Part shown: piece by piece, positions 1 through 7,266 of the stretch
Layout: each line of letters begins with the position of its first letter
Numbering within the stretch: the stretch's first letter is position 1
Origin: CAZPMT01 sp964587655
GTDB lineage: Bacteria; Hydrogenedentota; Hydrogenedentia; Hydrogenedentales; SLHB01
DNA length: 35,817 nucleotides
Assembly (NCBI GenBank): GCA_964587655.1
Contig: CAZPMT010000044.1
Location: 1 to 35,817 of the forward strand
Direction: 5' to 3'
The notes under the pieces: generated by a model
What the model was told of the DNA's origin: nothing
Database searches by the model: none
Seen by the model: the letters and a program-made list of their open reading frames with translations, nothing else
Translations under genes and position numbers: made by a program

Positions 1-142
1 GTGCACCAGGGGCGCGCCGCGTGCGAGATGAATCCTTACGTGCGGATTTTGGCAGCCTCCAACTTCTGGTCTGTGACCATATGGATGCATTATCATATGC
101 GGCGCTTTTCAACTCTCCGATGACAAAGAAGGTGTCCGCCAA

Positions 143-1465
143 ATGCTTGGTCGTGTGTTGTGCTGCATCCTACTCGCGCCGACGGTGTGGGCCGCCGCCG
201 AGACGGTCCCCGTTCACCCTATTCTCGATCCCGCCTTCCAGCAGGACCTGAATGCGAAGAGCAACAGCGTGCTGTCGATCAGCGACGAGATTCAGTTGCT
301 GGTGGACGGCAAGGAATCGTATCCGGTTCGCTGGCGGATGCTCGAGAACGCGAAGGAGTCGATCCATTTCACGACCATGTACATCTTCCCCGACGCAACC
401 ACGAGGCGTCTCGAAGAACTCTTGATCCGCAAGAAGAACGAAGGCGTGGATGTGAGGATGATCGTCTATGGCGGATATTGGATGGGGAATGTCCCATTTT
501 ACTTGAGCATGAAAAAACACGGTATCGAAGTTCAACGCTACAGTTCGTTGCCGGAGTTTGTGCTCTGGAATCCCATGCGCTTCTTCAGGCGGCACCTCCA
601 CGACAAGTACCTGGTGGTGGATAACAAGGAGGCTTTGCTGGGGGGCATGAACTGGAGCGGACGCTACGCCCGGGGCGGCACGAACGAGAAGGTTGCCTGG
701 CGCGACACGGATATCTACGTCCGTGGCGCCCAGGCGGAGGTCATGGAAAAGGAGTTCATGGCGCGGTGGAATCGAACCGCAAACCCGGAAGAACATCGCA
801 GGCAGGCGGCGGAATTGACCGCCCTCTACGAAAAGCCGATGTACCCCGCATCGCTCAATTACCTCGACTATTTCAAGCCGGCCACGGATGCCGACGCGAA
901 GTTTGAAGTCAAGCATCTAACGCGGTTTCTCTGCCAGCAACCGAACGAGCAGGGCGGCGTCGCGTACATGACGAACTTCTACAAGGAGATCATCGAGCGC
1001 GCGCGGAAGTGCGTCTATTGGCAGAGCATTTCGACGCGCCCCGCGCCGATTCAGAAGAAGGCTTTGATCGATGCCGCGGCACGCGGCGTGAATGTGTGCC
1101 TGATATCGAACTCGAAGCGGAACATGTACATGTTGCCCGTCGGCGGCATGTACATATATCCCCTCACACGTGTCATGTACCGGGAGCTTCTCGAAGCGGG
1201 CATTCGGATCTTTGAGTACAGCGGCCCGGCGCCCATGCATTCGAAGGGATTTCTCGTTGACGATGTGGTGGCCACGATTGGCTCGTACAACGCCACCTTC
1301 ACCTCTGAACGGTTCTACACCGAGTCAGGCCTTGTCGTGTACGACACGGAGGCTATCCGCGCGATCCGCAAGATGATCGAGGATGATCTTGCGTATTGCA
1401 AAGAGGTCACGCTGGAGAACCTGAAGCCGAAAAAGAAGCGTCACGACAAGCCCGGGCGCTCTTGA
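143..1465 (+). CDS. Secreted phospholipase D-like / cardiolipin synthase-like protein
   Basis: This 440-aa protein has two HKD (phospholipase D) motifs. The first is H153-x-K155-x4-D160, the second H366-x-K368-x4-D373, and each is followed by the usual Gly-rich/Ser or Asn stretch (GGMNWSG, IGSYNAT). Two HKD motifs in one chain fit the bacterial cardiolipin synthase/PLD superfamily, which transfers or hydrolyses phosphatidyl groups through a phospho-histidine. The N-terminus (MLGRVLCCILLAPTVWAAAE) reads as a cleavable signal peptide, so the protein probably acts in the periplasm or on the outer surface. Classical cardiolipin synthases carry N-terminal membrane helices instead, so the exact substrate is open. 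The ATG at 143 has an AAGAAGG ribosome site 11-12 nt upstream. The gene is convergent with the URO-D-like gene, with only 6 nt between the stop codons. Confidence 0.88.
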   Translation: MLGRVLCCILLAPTVWAAAETVPVHPILDPAFQQDLNAKSNSVLSISDEIQLLVDGKESYPVRWRMLENAKESIHFTTMYIFPDATTRRLEELLIRKKNEGVDVRMIVYGGYWMGNVPFYLSMKKHGIEVQRYSSLPEFVLWNPMRFFRRHLHDKYLVVDNKEALLGGMNWSGRYARGGTNEKVAWRDTDIYVRGAQAEVMEKEFMARWNRTANPEEHRRQAAELTALYEKPMYPASLNYLDYFKPATDADAKFEVKHLTRFLCQQPNEQGGVAYMTNFYKEIIERARKCVYWQSISTRPAPIQKKALIDAAARGVNVCLISNSKRNMYMLPVGGMYIYPLTRVMYRELLEAGIRIFEYSGPAPMHSKGFLVDDVVATIGSYNATFTSERFYTESGLVVYDTEAIRAIRKMIEDDLAYCKEVTLENLKPKKKRHDKPGRS

Positions 1466-1471
1466 CGTGAA

Positions 1472-2626
1472 TCAGAGCCAGCCTGTGATCTCGGCAAGGC
1501 AAAGGGCGTATTCCTGAAAGTCCGGCCAGGCGATGTCCGGGGGCACTCCGTGATCGCAGCCGGGGATGTAGCCGCCATCCTCGACCACGGGACGGATGCG
1601 ATCAATCTCGGCCCGCATTGTCGCGCCCCCCGCCGCAATCGCGCGTTTGTCGATGCCCCCTTGGTAGGCGAGCCGCCGGCCAAAGCGCGTGCGGAAGGCG
1701 TTGATGTCGTTCCCGGCGGCGACCTCCATGGGATCGACGCAGTTGATACCGCATTCAAGCCAAACCGGAATGAGCGCGTCCACGCGCCCGTCCGAGTCGA
1801 CGGCAAACAACGGGATGCCGGCGGCCTTCGCCTCTTCCAGCCACCGGCGGTAACACGGCGCACAGAACTCTCGCGTCATATCCGGGCTGATCATCGGGTG
1901 CTCTTTGAAAGCCATGTCCTCGGAGAAATGCAGCATGTCCGGGGTAACCCGTTCGAGAATGGGCCGCATCGCGGCGCTGCAGAACTCCATCCAGAACCGC
2001 GCCATTTCGCGCACAAGGTCCTGCCCTTCGAGCATCATCATGCATAACCCCTCCATGCCGCAGAACTCGCGCAACTGCCAGAAGGGGCCGTTGAAATGGA
2101 CGACCAACGGATAGTCGCGCTCGCGGAGCCGGGCGCAACGTTCATCGAAGTCCGCCGGGAATCGTTCGGGATGCCTCGGATCGAATCTCCATTTAATCTG
2201 TTCCCAGTCGTCACGGTTCTCGACGGGAAACTTGTGCCACTTTCGTGTGACGAAATCCTTCGCCGAACGGATGTACGTGTAATCGAATCGGTCTGAGATC
2301 TCCGTTATGGCGCCCATCCAGTCCCGAACGATGTAATGTCCGTCGCGGTGTTCGAGCACCTCTTCCTGGAACTTGGGGATCATCTGGAATGAGACGCCCG
2401 GGTCAGTCCAGGGCTTGCACGGACGATAGTCCCCGGGCGGCAGCCCTCTGTCCGCGCGCTTCGCATCAATCAGATCGTAGAGGACGTCCATGTAGTTGCG
2501 GTCTTCGGGAAGGCCCTGGCGATGCCAGACCGCCAGTGTCGATTCACGCGGTCCGCCCGGAGAAAAAGGTACCTTGTCCGGACTCCCAAACAGCAAGGTT
2601 TCCAAGAAACGTTCGCGTGGCGTCAT
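1472..2626 (-). CDS. Uroporphyrinogen decarboxylase (URO-D)-like protein
   Basis: The protein is 384 aa from the chosen start and belongs to the URO-D/MtaA superfamily of TIM-barrel proteins. It begins MTPRERFLETLLFGSPDKVP, the usual opening of stand-alone URO-D-like proteins, and ends with GGIDKR and CDHGVPPDI (near residue 357), also typical. It is not a clear HemE: no other haem genes are nearby, and such paralogs are expanded in planctomycete-like bacteria, where many are thought to be corrinoid-linked methyltransferases or demethylases. The usual MtaA His/Cys zinc site is not evident; the matching stretch reads VDSDGRVD. The frame is open up to 2773, but that extension encodes a hydrophobic, unconserved segment. 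The ATG at 2626 has AGGAG 11 nt upstream, so I prefer it. The substrate is unknown. Confidence 0.85.
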   Translation of the reverse strand: MTPRERFLETLLFGSPDKVPFSPGGPRESTLAVWHRQGLPEDRNYMDVLYDLIDAKRADRGLPPGDYRPCKPWTDPGVSFQMIPKFQEEVLEHRDGHYIVRDWMGAITEISDRFDYTYIRSAKDFVTRKWHKFPVENRDDWEQIKWRFDPRHPERFPADFDERCARLRERDYPLVVHFNGPFWQLREFCGMEGLCMMMLEGQDLVREMARFWMEFCSAAMRPILERVTPDMLHFSEDMAFKEHPMISPDMTREFCAPCYRRWLEEAKAAGIPLFAVDSDGRVDALIPVWLECGINCVDPMEVAAGNDINAFRTRFGRRLAYQGGIDKRAIAAGGATMRAEIDRIRPVVEDGGYIPGCDHGVPPDIAWPDFQEYALCLAEITGWL

Positions 2627-2762
2627 CGACTTAGTTTCTCCTATCTTCGATTCCATGCCAACCACAAGGAACGCAAAGAACACATAGATGCAACCGAGAA
2701 CGCAAGAGAATGACAGATAGTAGTACGAATGAATGGGGCGCAGCAAGGCAAGAAGTCCGTCC
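2627..2762. other. Gene-free flank upstream of the URO-D-like gene
   Basis: Apart from the AGGAG ribosome site of the URO-D-like gene (about 2638-2642), I see nothing coding here. The short ORFs crossing it have low-complexity translations and no ribosome sites. It leads into the repeat-rich block that extends to 3435. Confidence 0.5.
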
Positions 2763-2891
2763 ACGGTAACCATTCAGTCACAGTTGGATTGCCGAACGCG
2801 CACTTCATTAGCAGGTCCTTTTGGTCCTTTACGCCGTTTCCGTCCTTGCACCCACTCCATCCGTGTCCCTCCATGACTGAATGGTTACCGT
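2763..2891. repeat. 129-bp segment bounded by 18-bp perfect inverted repeats
   Basis: ACGGTAACCATTCAGTCA at 2763-2780 is repeated in exact reverse complement at 2874-2891. The 93-bp interior is rich in GTCC/TCC pyrimidine runs and has no convincing ORF. No clear target-site duplication is seen outside the arms. It could be a small foldback element, a structured transcript or an old transposon remnant. Its right arm overlaps the target-site duplication of the neighbouring element at 2895-3424, so it probably existed before that insertion. Confidence 0.55.
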
Positions 2892-2894
2892 CCA

Positions 2895-3424
2895 GAATGG
2901 CACTAAGGCTGCGGAAATAAATAAAGGTATCAAGTTGAGAGGGGATGAAGGACAAATTCAAAAGGCCTAAGGGCAAATCAGCCTTTGTCCTTTATCCTTT
3001 GTCCTTAGGTCACGGATTGCCACCTTTATTTATTTCCAACTCCTAAGATAAGGCTCGGGAGTTCTGGAGAATCTTACGGGTGCGGGGCCTAGTCGCTCTC
3101 GCGTAGAGGCTTTGTCAGCCTGGCTTTAGCAGGCTCCTCTTTGCACCCTCCTTAAGGAGGGGTGAAGGCGATAACCTATCCGCAGAAGGGCGCTTCAGCG
3201 TCGCTTCCCGAGATGCTTCAGCAAACTTCAAGCCCAAAGCCGGATCCATAAGCCACGCTGAAGCGCGCTAAACTCTCAGAGCAGTTCCAGCCCCACCCCG
3301 GTTGAAACCGGGTGCAAAGAGAAGCCTGCTAAAGCCAGGCTGATAAAAGCTTCGCGCACGAGTGGTTATGCCCAATTCGAACGCCATTCCGCAGGTACGC
3401 CGGTACCTTATCTTAGTGCCATTC
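2895..3424. mobile_element. Foldback MITE-like element with 19-bp terminal repeats and 11-bp target duplication
   Basis: The right end (3406-3424) reads, in reverse complement, GAATGGCACTAAGATAAGG. The left end starts with the same 13 bases at 2895-2907; the remainder reappears at 3043-3053, after a nested insertion. GTTACCGTCCA lies immediately outside both ends (2884-2894 and 3425-3435), as expected for an 11-bp target-site duplication. Inside is a further inverted repeat of 34 bp with one mismatch (3115-3148 and 3310-3343) and an inner 10-bp pair (3191-3200 and 3256-3265), so the whole element could fold into one long hairpin. Without the nested insertion it would be about 390 bp. It encodes no transposase, so it would be a non-autonomous element mobilised in trans. 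An 11-bp duplication is compatible with an IS4-like transposase, but the family is inferred. Confidence 0.75.
2908..3042. mobile_element. Small nested inverted-repeat element inside the left end of the larger element
   Basis: GGAAATAAATAAAGGT at 2913-2928 is exactly reverse-complemented at 3022-3037. CTAAG flanks the 135-bp segment at 2903-2907 and 3043-3047. Removing the segment plus one CTAAG restores GAATGGCACTAAGATAAGG, identical to the other terminus of the surrounding element, so it looks like a later insertion with a 5-bp target duplication. The interior holds AAGGACAAA (2948-2956) opposite two TTTGTCCTT copies (2984-2992 and 2998-3006), within a 7-nt tandem repeat TTTGTCC/TTTATCC/TTTGTCC (2984-3004). 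There is no coding capacity. Confidence 0.65.
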
Positions 3425-3435
3425 GTTACCGTCCA

Positions 3436-3539
3436 CGATTTGCACGTAAGAGCAAACCGAACAACTTCCGGAGCCAATCGACGCATGTTTCCATTGGCGT
3501 TGGCCTCGTGCTACCCTGTGTGTCCGGCGGAACGAATCA
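3436..3539. other. Leader region before the GT-C gene
   Basis: This is about 100 bp between the right target duplication of the foldback element and the glycosyltransferase start. I see no ORF, hairpin or convincing -35/-10 pair. A weak purine patch (GGCGGAA) lies before the ATG at 3540. The insertion may have separated this operon from its original promoter. Confidence 0.4.
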
Positions 3540-5192
3540 ATGCGCGCCTTTCTGAAAAACGTGATCGGCTTCGATGATCTTGATGAACCTGCGAACAGGT
3601 TTGTGATCGCGTGGGCTATCGCGATCGCCGCGCTGGCCGTCGGAATCCGGCTTGTCTTCTGGCAGTACACGGGACGGGTATGGGAGGACACGCTGATTAC
3701 GGTGTTGCACTCCGAGAACTGCGCACAAGGGCTCGGGCTGACGCACCATCCGAGCGAGCCACGCGTCCACGGTTTCACGAGTCCGCTCAGCGTGCTGGTC
3801 CCGCTGATGGGCGACGTCGTGCGCGCCGGCTGGGGCATCCCGTTCATCAAAATCGTGTCCGTCCTCTGCGGGGCTCTGGCGGTATTCTACTTGATGGCCA
3901 TCGCCATCCATCCGCGGATCCGGTTGTCGACGCCCCTGGCCGTGATGGTCATGGGGTTCGTCGCACTCGAACATCATCACGTTTTCTTCGGCATGTCCGG
4001 CATGGAAACGCAGATGGTAACGCTCATCCTGCTGATGTCGTTTTATTACATCATCGCGGACCGGCCCGTGCACCTCGGGGTAAGCCTCGGCCTGTGCATG
4101 CTGGCCCGTCCCGATTTCGGGTTTTGGACGATCATTGCCGGACTGTATCTTTTGTGCCGGCATCCAAGGCAACTTCCGAAGGTCATTCTCGCGGCGTCTT
4201 GCGTGTATGGGCCGTGGATCATTTTCACAACGCTTTACTACGGGTCGCCTGTGCCGAACACCCTCATCGCGAAGATGCTTGGGTACAGCCAGTGGTGGCG
4301 GGACCCCGGGCTGACCTGGAGCGACGCCAAGCGGACGTTTGTCGACAACCTCGTGTACCACGTTTTCGCGCAGACCGGGCCGACGCACCTGGGCCACGCG
4401 TTCCAGAAAGGCTCCTTTTTCTGGGACAAACGGGTGATCTCGAACGCGGTCACGTTCCTCGCGGGCGTCGGGGCGGTAGCGGCCCTCTTCAAGAAGCGGT
4501 GGGAACTGCTTCCGCCAGCACTGTTCGTGCTGACGTACGCGCTTTATTACGATCTCTTTGTGCCGGCGCTTTTCCCGTGGTACTTTCCCCCGCTGACGGC
4601 CGCCACCGTCTTGCTGTGTGCGTTCGGGTTGGACGCCGCCGCCTCGCCGATACGCTGGCCATTGCTGCGAACGTCCGGTCTGGGTCTTGTTGCCGTGGTG
4701 TATCTCGGATTCATCGTGAGCGTCCTGCCAACGACGTTCAGGGCGGAGAAGGCCATACAGGAGACCATCGAGAACGGTGTGCGAAAACGGATCGGCCTTT
4801 ATCTGGCCGCGATGATGAAGGCCGATGAGACGCTGGGGTGTGAGCCGCTCGGCTACGTGGGTTACTACTCGCGCCGGACCATCTACGACTATCCGGGAAT
4901 GGGCAGCGGGAAAGTGACGGATTTCCTGCGAACGCATCCTGATCAGCGGAGTATGAACGGAGTCTTCAAACACTTCAGGCCCGACTATCTGCTGCTCCGT
5001 CCTTGGGAATACAGGGCGATTCGCGAGGCCCAGGACGGAATATGGATTGATGAGGACTACAAGGAAGAGAGGACGTTCGAGGTATCGAAAGACGCCCCGC
5101 AGTGGTTGAAGGACGACTACGCGGCGCGCTTCATCCTGTTGAAGAAGAAATCCCCGGCCCCGCCGGGAGAAACCGGAGAGCATCGCGGATGA
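3540..5192 (+). CDS. GT-C-fold integral membrane glycosyltransferase-like protein
   Basis: This 550-aa polytopic membrane protein has many hydrophobic segments from about residue 20 to residue 420 and a soluble C-terminal tail. Near the N-terminus it has RVWEDTLIT (E49, D50), then a G-L-G-L stretch and HGFTSPLSVL (77-86). This arrangement (acidic pair, 'aeG.G...n', 'G.TsPL..l') is characteristic of GT-C enzymes of the arabinofuranosyltransferase AftB/ZomB-like group, which use polyprenyl-phosphate sugars and act on the outer face of the membrane. The acidic pair would be the catalytic or metal-binding site. The donor sugar and acceptor cannot be read from the sequence. The stop overlaps the next start (ATGA), and two SGNH proteins follow, so the three probably act on one surface glycan. 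Confidence 0.75.
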   Translation: MRAFLKNVIGFDDLDEPANRFVIAWAIAIAALAVGIRLVFWQYTGRVWEDTLITVLHSENCAQGLGLTHHPSEPRVHGFTSPLSVLVPLMGDVVRAGWGIPFIKIVSVLCGALAVFYLMAIAIHPRIRLSTPLAVMVMGFVALEHHHVFFGMSGMETQMVTLILLMSFYYIIADRPVHLGVSLGLCMLARPDFGFWTIIAGLYLLCRHPRQLPKVILAASCVYGPWIIFTTLYYGSPVPNTLIAKMLGYSQWWRDPGLTWSDAKRTFVDNLVYHVFAQTGPTHLGHAFQKGSFFWDKRVISNAVTFLAGVGAVAALFKKRWELLPPALFVLTYALYYDLFVPALFPWYFPPLTAATVLLCAFGLDAAASPIRWPLLRTSGLGLVAVVYLGFIVSVLPTTFRAEKAIQETIENGVRKRIGLYLAAMMKADETLGCEPLGYVGYYSRRTIYDYPGMGSGKVTDFLRTHPDQRSMNGVFKHFRPDYLLLRPWEYRAIREAQDGIWIDEDYKEERTFEVSKDAPQWLKDDYAARFILLKKKSPAPPGETGEHRG

Positions 5193-6106
5193 AACGATTT
5201 CTGATCAAGATCTCGCTCTTGGTGGGGATCAACGTCGCGATTGCCCTGATCATCATGATCGTTGTCGACGCGCGGCGCTCCTTCCAACAGTGGGAAACGG
5301 ATTCGATACTGTACGTGACGTCGAAGAACGAGAGCTACGACTTCGTATCGCTGGGCACGTCGCGCGCGCGGGTGTTTTCAGAGTTCAAGGACAACCACGA
5401 TTTCGTGGTGCGCGAACTTGGCATGAAGTTTCTCAACCTGGCGATCCCATTCGGCGGGGGCATCCTCCCGGAGAAGATGTTCCTGAAGCACTTCTTTGAT
5501 CGCGGCAACAAGACGAAGGCCGTCGTCTTCTTTCTGGACCCCTTCATGATGTTCTCGGACGGCTCGAACAAGTATCACCGGTTTGTCTATTACGAGCCGT
5601 TCCGGCCAAGGTTTCTGCTGGAATTGCTCAGGAATGACGTCCCGATTCAGCGTGTCATCACCTATGTACGGTCGAAGTTTGGATCTTACTGGTTTGTGCG
5701 AGCACGACTCGTAAAGGAGAGCGATCCGAGGGTGGCGGAACGCAAGGACACGGACACGGAGATGGAGCGAAAGCGAATGGACGGACTTTATCCCGACGGA
5801 CTGGATGAGGCCGTCTTCAAACGCTATTGCAGGGACCTGCTGGAAATTCTCGGGATGGCGAAGGACCACGGCGCGCGGATGATCATTGTCTTTGCTCCCA
5901 CGCTGCTCGGACCTGAGCCGGGCGCTCGGTGGGTCACGGAGTTCTTGGACACGTGCAAGACTGATTACGCATTTGAGGTGTACGATTACACGAACTTGAT
6001 TCAGGATTACGGATACTTCGCCGATCACGATCACCTTAACAGCAGAGGATTCGAGTTTTTTGTGAAGCAATACCTGGAGCCAATCCTAAGGAAGCAACAT
6101 GTCTGA
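5189..6106 (+). CDS. Membrane-anchored SGNH/DltD-like protein
   Basis: This 305-aa protein has one N-terminal membrane segment (about residues 5-26) and a probably extracytoplasmic domain. LGTSR with S58 resembles the nucleophile block of SGNH hydrolases. FADHDHLNSRG near the C-terminus supplies a DxxH pair (D279, H282) like the catalytic Asp/His block. Proteins of this shape include DltD-like and exopolysaccharide O-acyl transfer or esterase components. I chose the ATG at 5189 because it overlaps the upstream stop by 4 nt (ATGA) and starts directly at the signal anchor; an in-frame extension to 5102 lies inside the upstream gene. The next gene starts 8 nt before this one ends, which indicates translational coupling. 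The specific reaction is unknown. Confidence 0.72.
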   Translation: MKRFLIKISLLVGINVAIALIIMIVVDARRSFQQWETDSILYVTSKNESYDFVSLGTSRARVFSEFKDNHDFVVRELGMKFLNLAIPFGGGILPEKMFLKHFFDRGNKTKAVVFFLDPFMMFSDGSNKYHRFVYYEPFRPRFLLELLRNDVPIQRVITYVRSKFGSYWFVRARLVKESDPRVAERKDTDTEMERKRMDGLYPDGLDEAVFKRYCRDLLEILGMAKDHGARMIIVFAPTLLGPEPGARWVTEFLDTCKTDYAFEVYDYTNLIQDYGYFADHDHLNSRGFEFFVKQYLEPILRKQHV

Positions 6107-7244
6107 GGCCGCGCCGCGCCTTTCGCTCACAAAGCGGGTGATCATCGTCATTCTCGTTTTCATCATCACGTTCGGCGCGGCTTATTCTGTGTGGATGACG
6201 TATCGGTCGGTCCAACTGTATGTTCAGATCAAGAGCGCGGGACGGGGATGGACGACGCCGGTCAATACGCACGATCCCTTGTTGGGCTACCGCCCGCTGC
6301 CGAACGTGTCGAGCATGGAGATGTTTCCGTGCGGCATGAGGACGCCCGTGTATCAGGATGAAGAAGGAATTCGTGTCGCGGCGCCGGGCGCCAGTTCGTC
6401 TTCGGGAGCCCGCCCGTTCGTGCTGGCCCTCGGCTGTTCCTTCACGTTCGGCACGGGATGCGCCGCCGAGGATACGTTTCCCTGCCTCGTAGCGAAAGGG
6501 CTTCACGGCACGGCCCTCAACGCGGGCGTCGAGGGCTACGGCCTCGCGCAGATGCTTCTGCGCGCACGCGAGCTGATCCCGAGACTCAAACCGGACTATG
6601 TGCTCGTGGAATACGCGCCGTGGATCGTGTCGCGCTCGATCGACTATACGAGCCCGTGGGAAGCGCACGGGCGCACGCCGCGTCCGTATTTCGCAATTAC
6701 GCCGGACAGACGATATTTCGTGGCCCCGCCCGCGTTCGCGACGAACTTCTTCCGTCTCAACATGTCCGATTACGTGGAAGGCAAGACCGGCCCACTCGAG
6801 TTCGCTTCATTCCTTTTCCGGGTGGGTGCGCCACTGTGGAGTTACTCGGACGCGCAGCTCACGCTCTTCACCGCAAAGCGGGCGTTGCGTATGATGCCGC
6901 CGCTGGCGCCGGGCTCGAGCGATCTTGTCAAAGCCGTCTACACGGAGATGGCGGACCTTTGCCGCGGGAACGGCGCGAGGATGGCCATCGTGGTCATGGG
7001 TCCGGGAGGGATTCGTCCGGACGAGATGCCGCAGGATCATATTGAGGCGCTCTGTTCCATATCGGGGGCGACGTGCGTCGATGCCTACGCGGCGCTCTAT
7101 GCGCGACTCGATACGCCGACAACCCAGGCATACGAGAAGACCTATAACATCTGGGGATGCGCGCCGCCGCGTCTTGTTGATCGACATCCCAACCCTCTCG
7201 CGCATCAGGTAATCGCCGAGGCCGTGCTGAAAAGCCTGCGGTAA
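6099..7244 (+). CDS. Membrane-anchored SGNH/GDSL hydrolase-family protein
   Basis: This 381-aa protein has an N-terminal membrane helix (about residues 13-33) followed by an SGNH domain. Block I is ALGCSFTFGTG, with nucleophile S114. Block II is NAGVEGYGLAQ (from 141). The Asp/His block is DRHPNPLAH (361-369). The order and spacing fit SGNH hydrolases that de-acylate or transfer acyl groups on carbohydrates. The gene overlaps the preceding SGNH gene by 8 nt and is the last of the three-gene operon; the next gene is convergent. Two different SGNH proteins in tandem with a GT-C enzyme suggest modification of a lipid-linked or surface glycan, but substrate and direction are inferred. Confidence 0.8.
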   Translation: MSEAAPRLSLTKRVIIVILVFIITFGAAYSVWMTYRSVQLYVQIKSAGRGWTTPVNTHDPLLGYRPLPNVSSMEMFPCGMRTPVYQDEEGIRVAAPGASSSSGARPFVLALGCSFTFGTGCAAEDTFPCLVAKGLHGTALNAGVEGYGLAQMLLRARELIPRLKPDYVLVEYAPWIVSRSIDYTSPWEAHGRTPRPYFAITPDRRYFVAPPAFATNFFRLNMSDYVEGKTGPLEFASFLFRVGAPLWSYSDAQLTLFTAKRALRMMPPLAPGSSDLVKAVYTEMADLCRGNGARMAIVVMGPGGIRPDEMPQDHIEALCSISGATCVDAYAALYARLDTPTTQAYEKTYNIWGCAPPRLVDRHPNPLAHQVIAEAVLKSLR

Positions 7245-7266
7245 GGTCCGAGTTCCGATGGCGCGT

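Noticed and set aside
1..142. Coding sequence before the phospholipase D-like gene
   Set aside because: The 76-aa frame at 21-251 overlaps the real gene, and its translation is low-complexity and unrecognised.
1472..2626. Calling the URO-D protein HemE
   Set aside because: It resembles the stand-alone URO-D-like group, lacks haem-gene neighbours, and I cannot see the HemE-specific N-terminal signature.
2641..2976. 111-aa frame in the repeat block
   Set aside because: It crosses two inverted-repeat units and has no ribosome site or recognisable pattern.
3537..5183. 548-aa open frame on the minus strand opposite the GT-C gene
   Set aside because: It mirrors the real gene, has a charged low-complexity translation without domains, and lacks a ribosome site. 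High GC creates such antisense frames.
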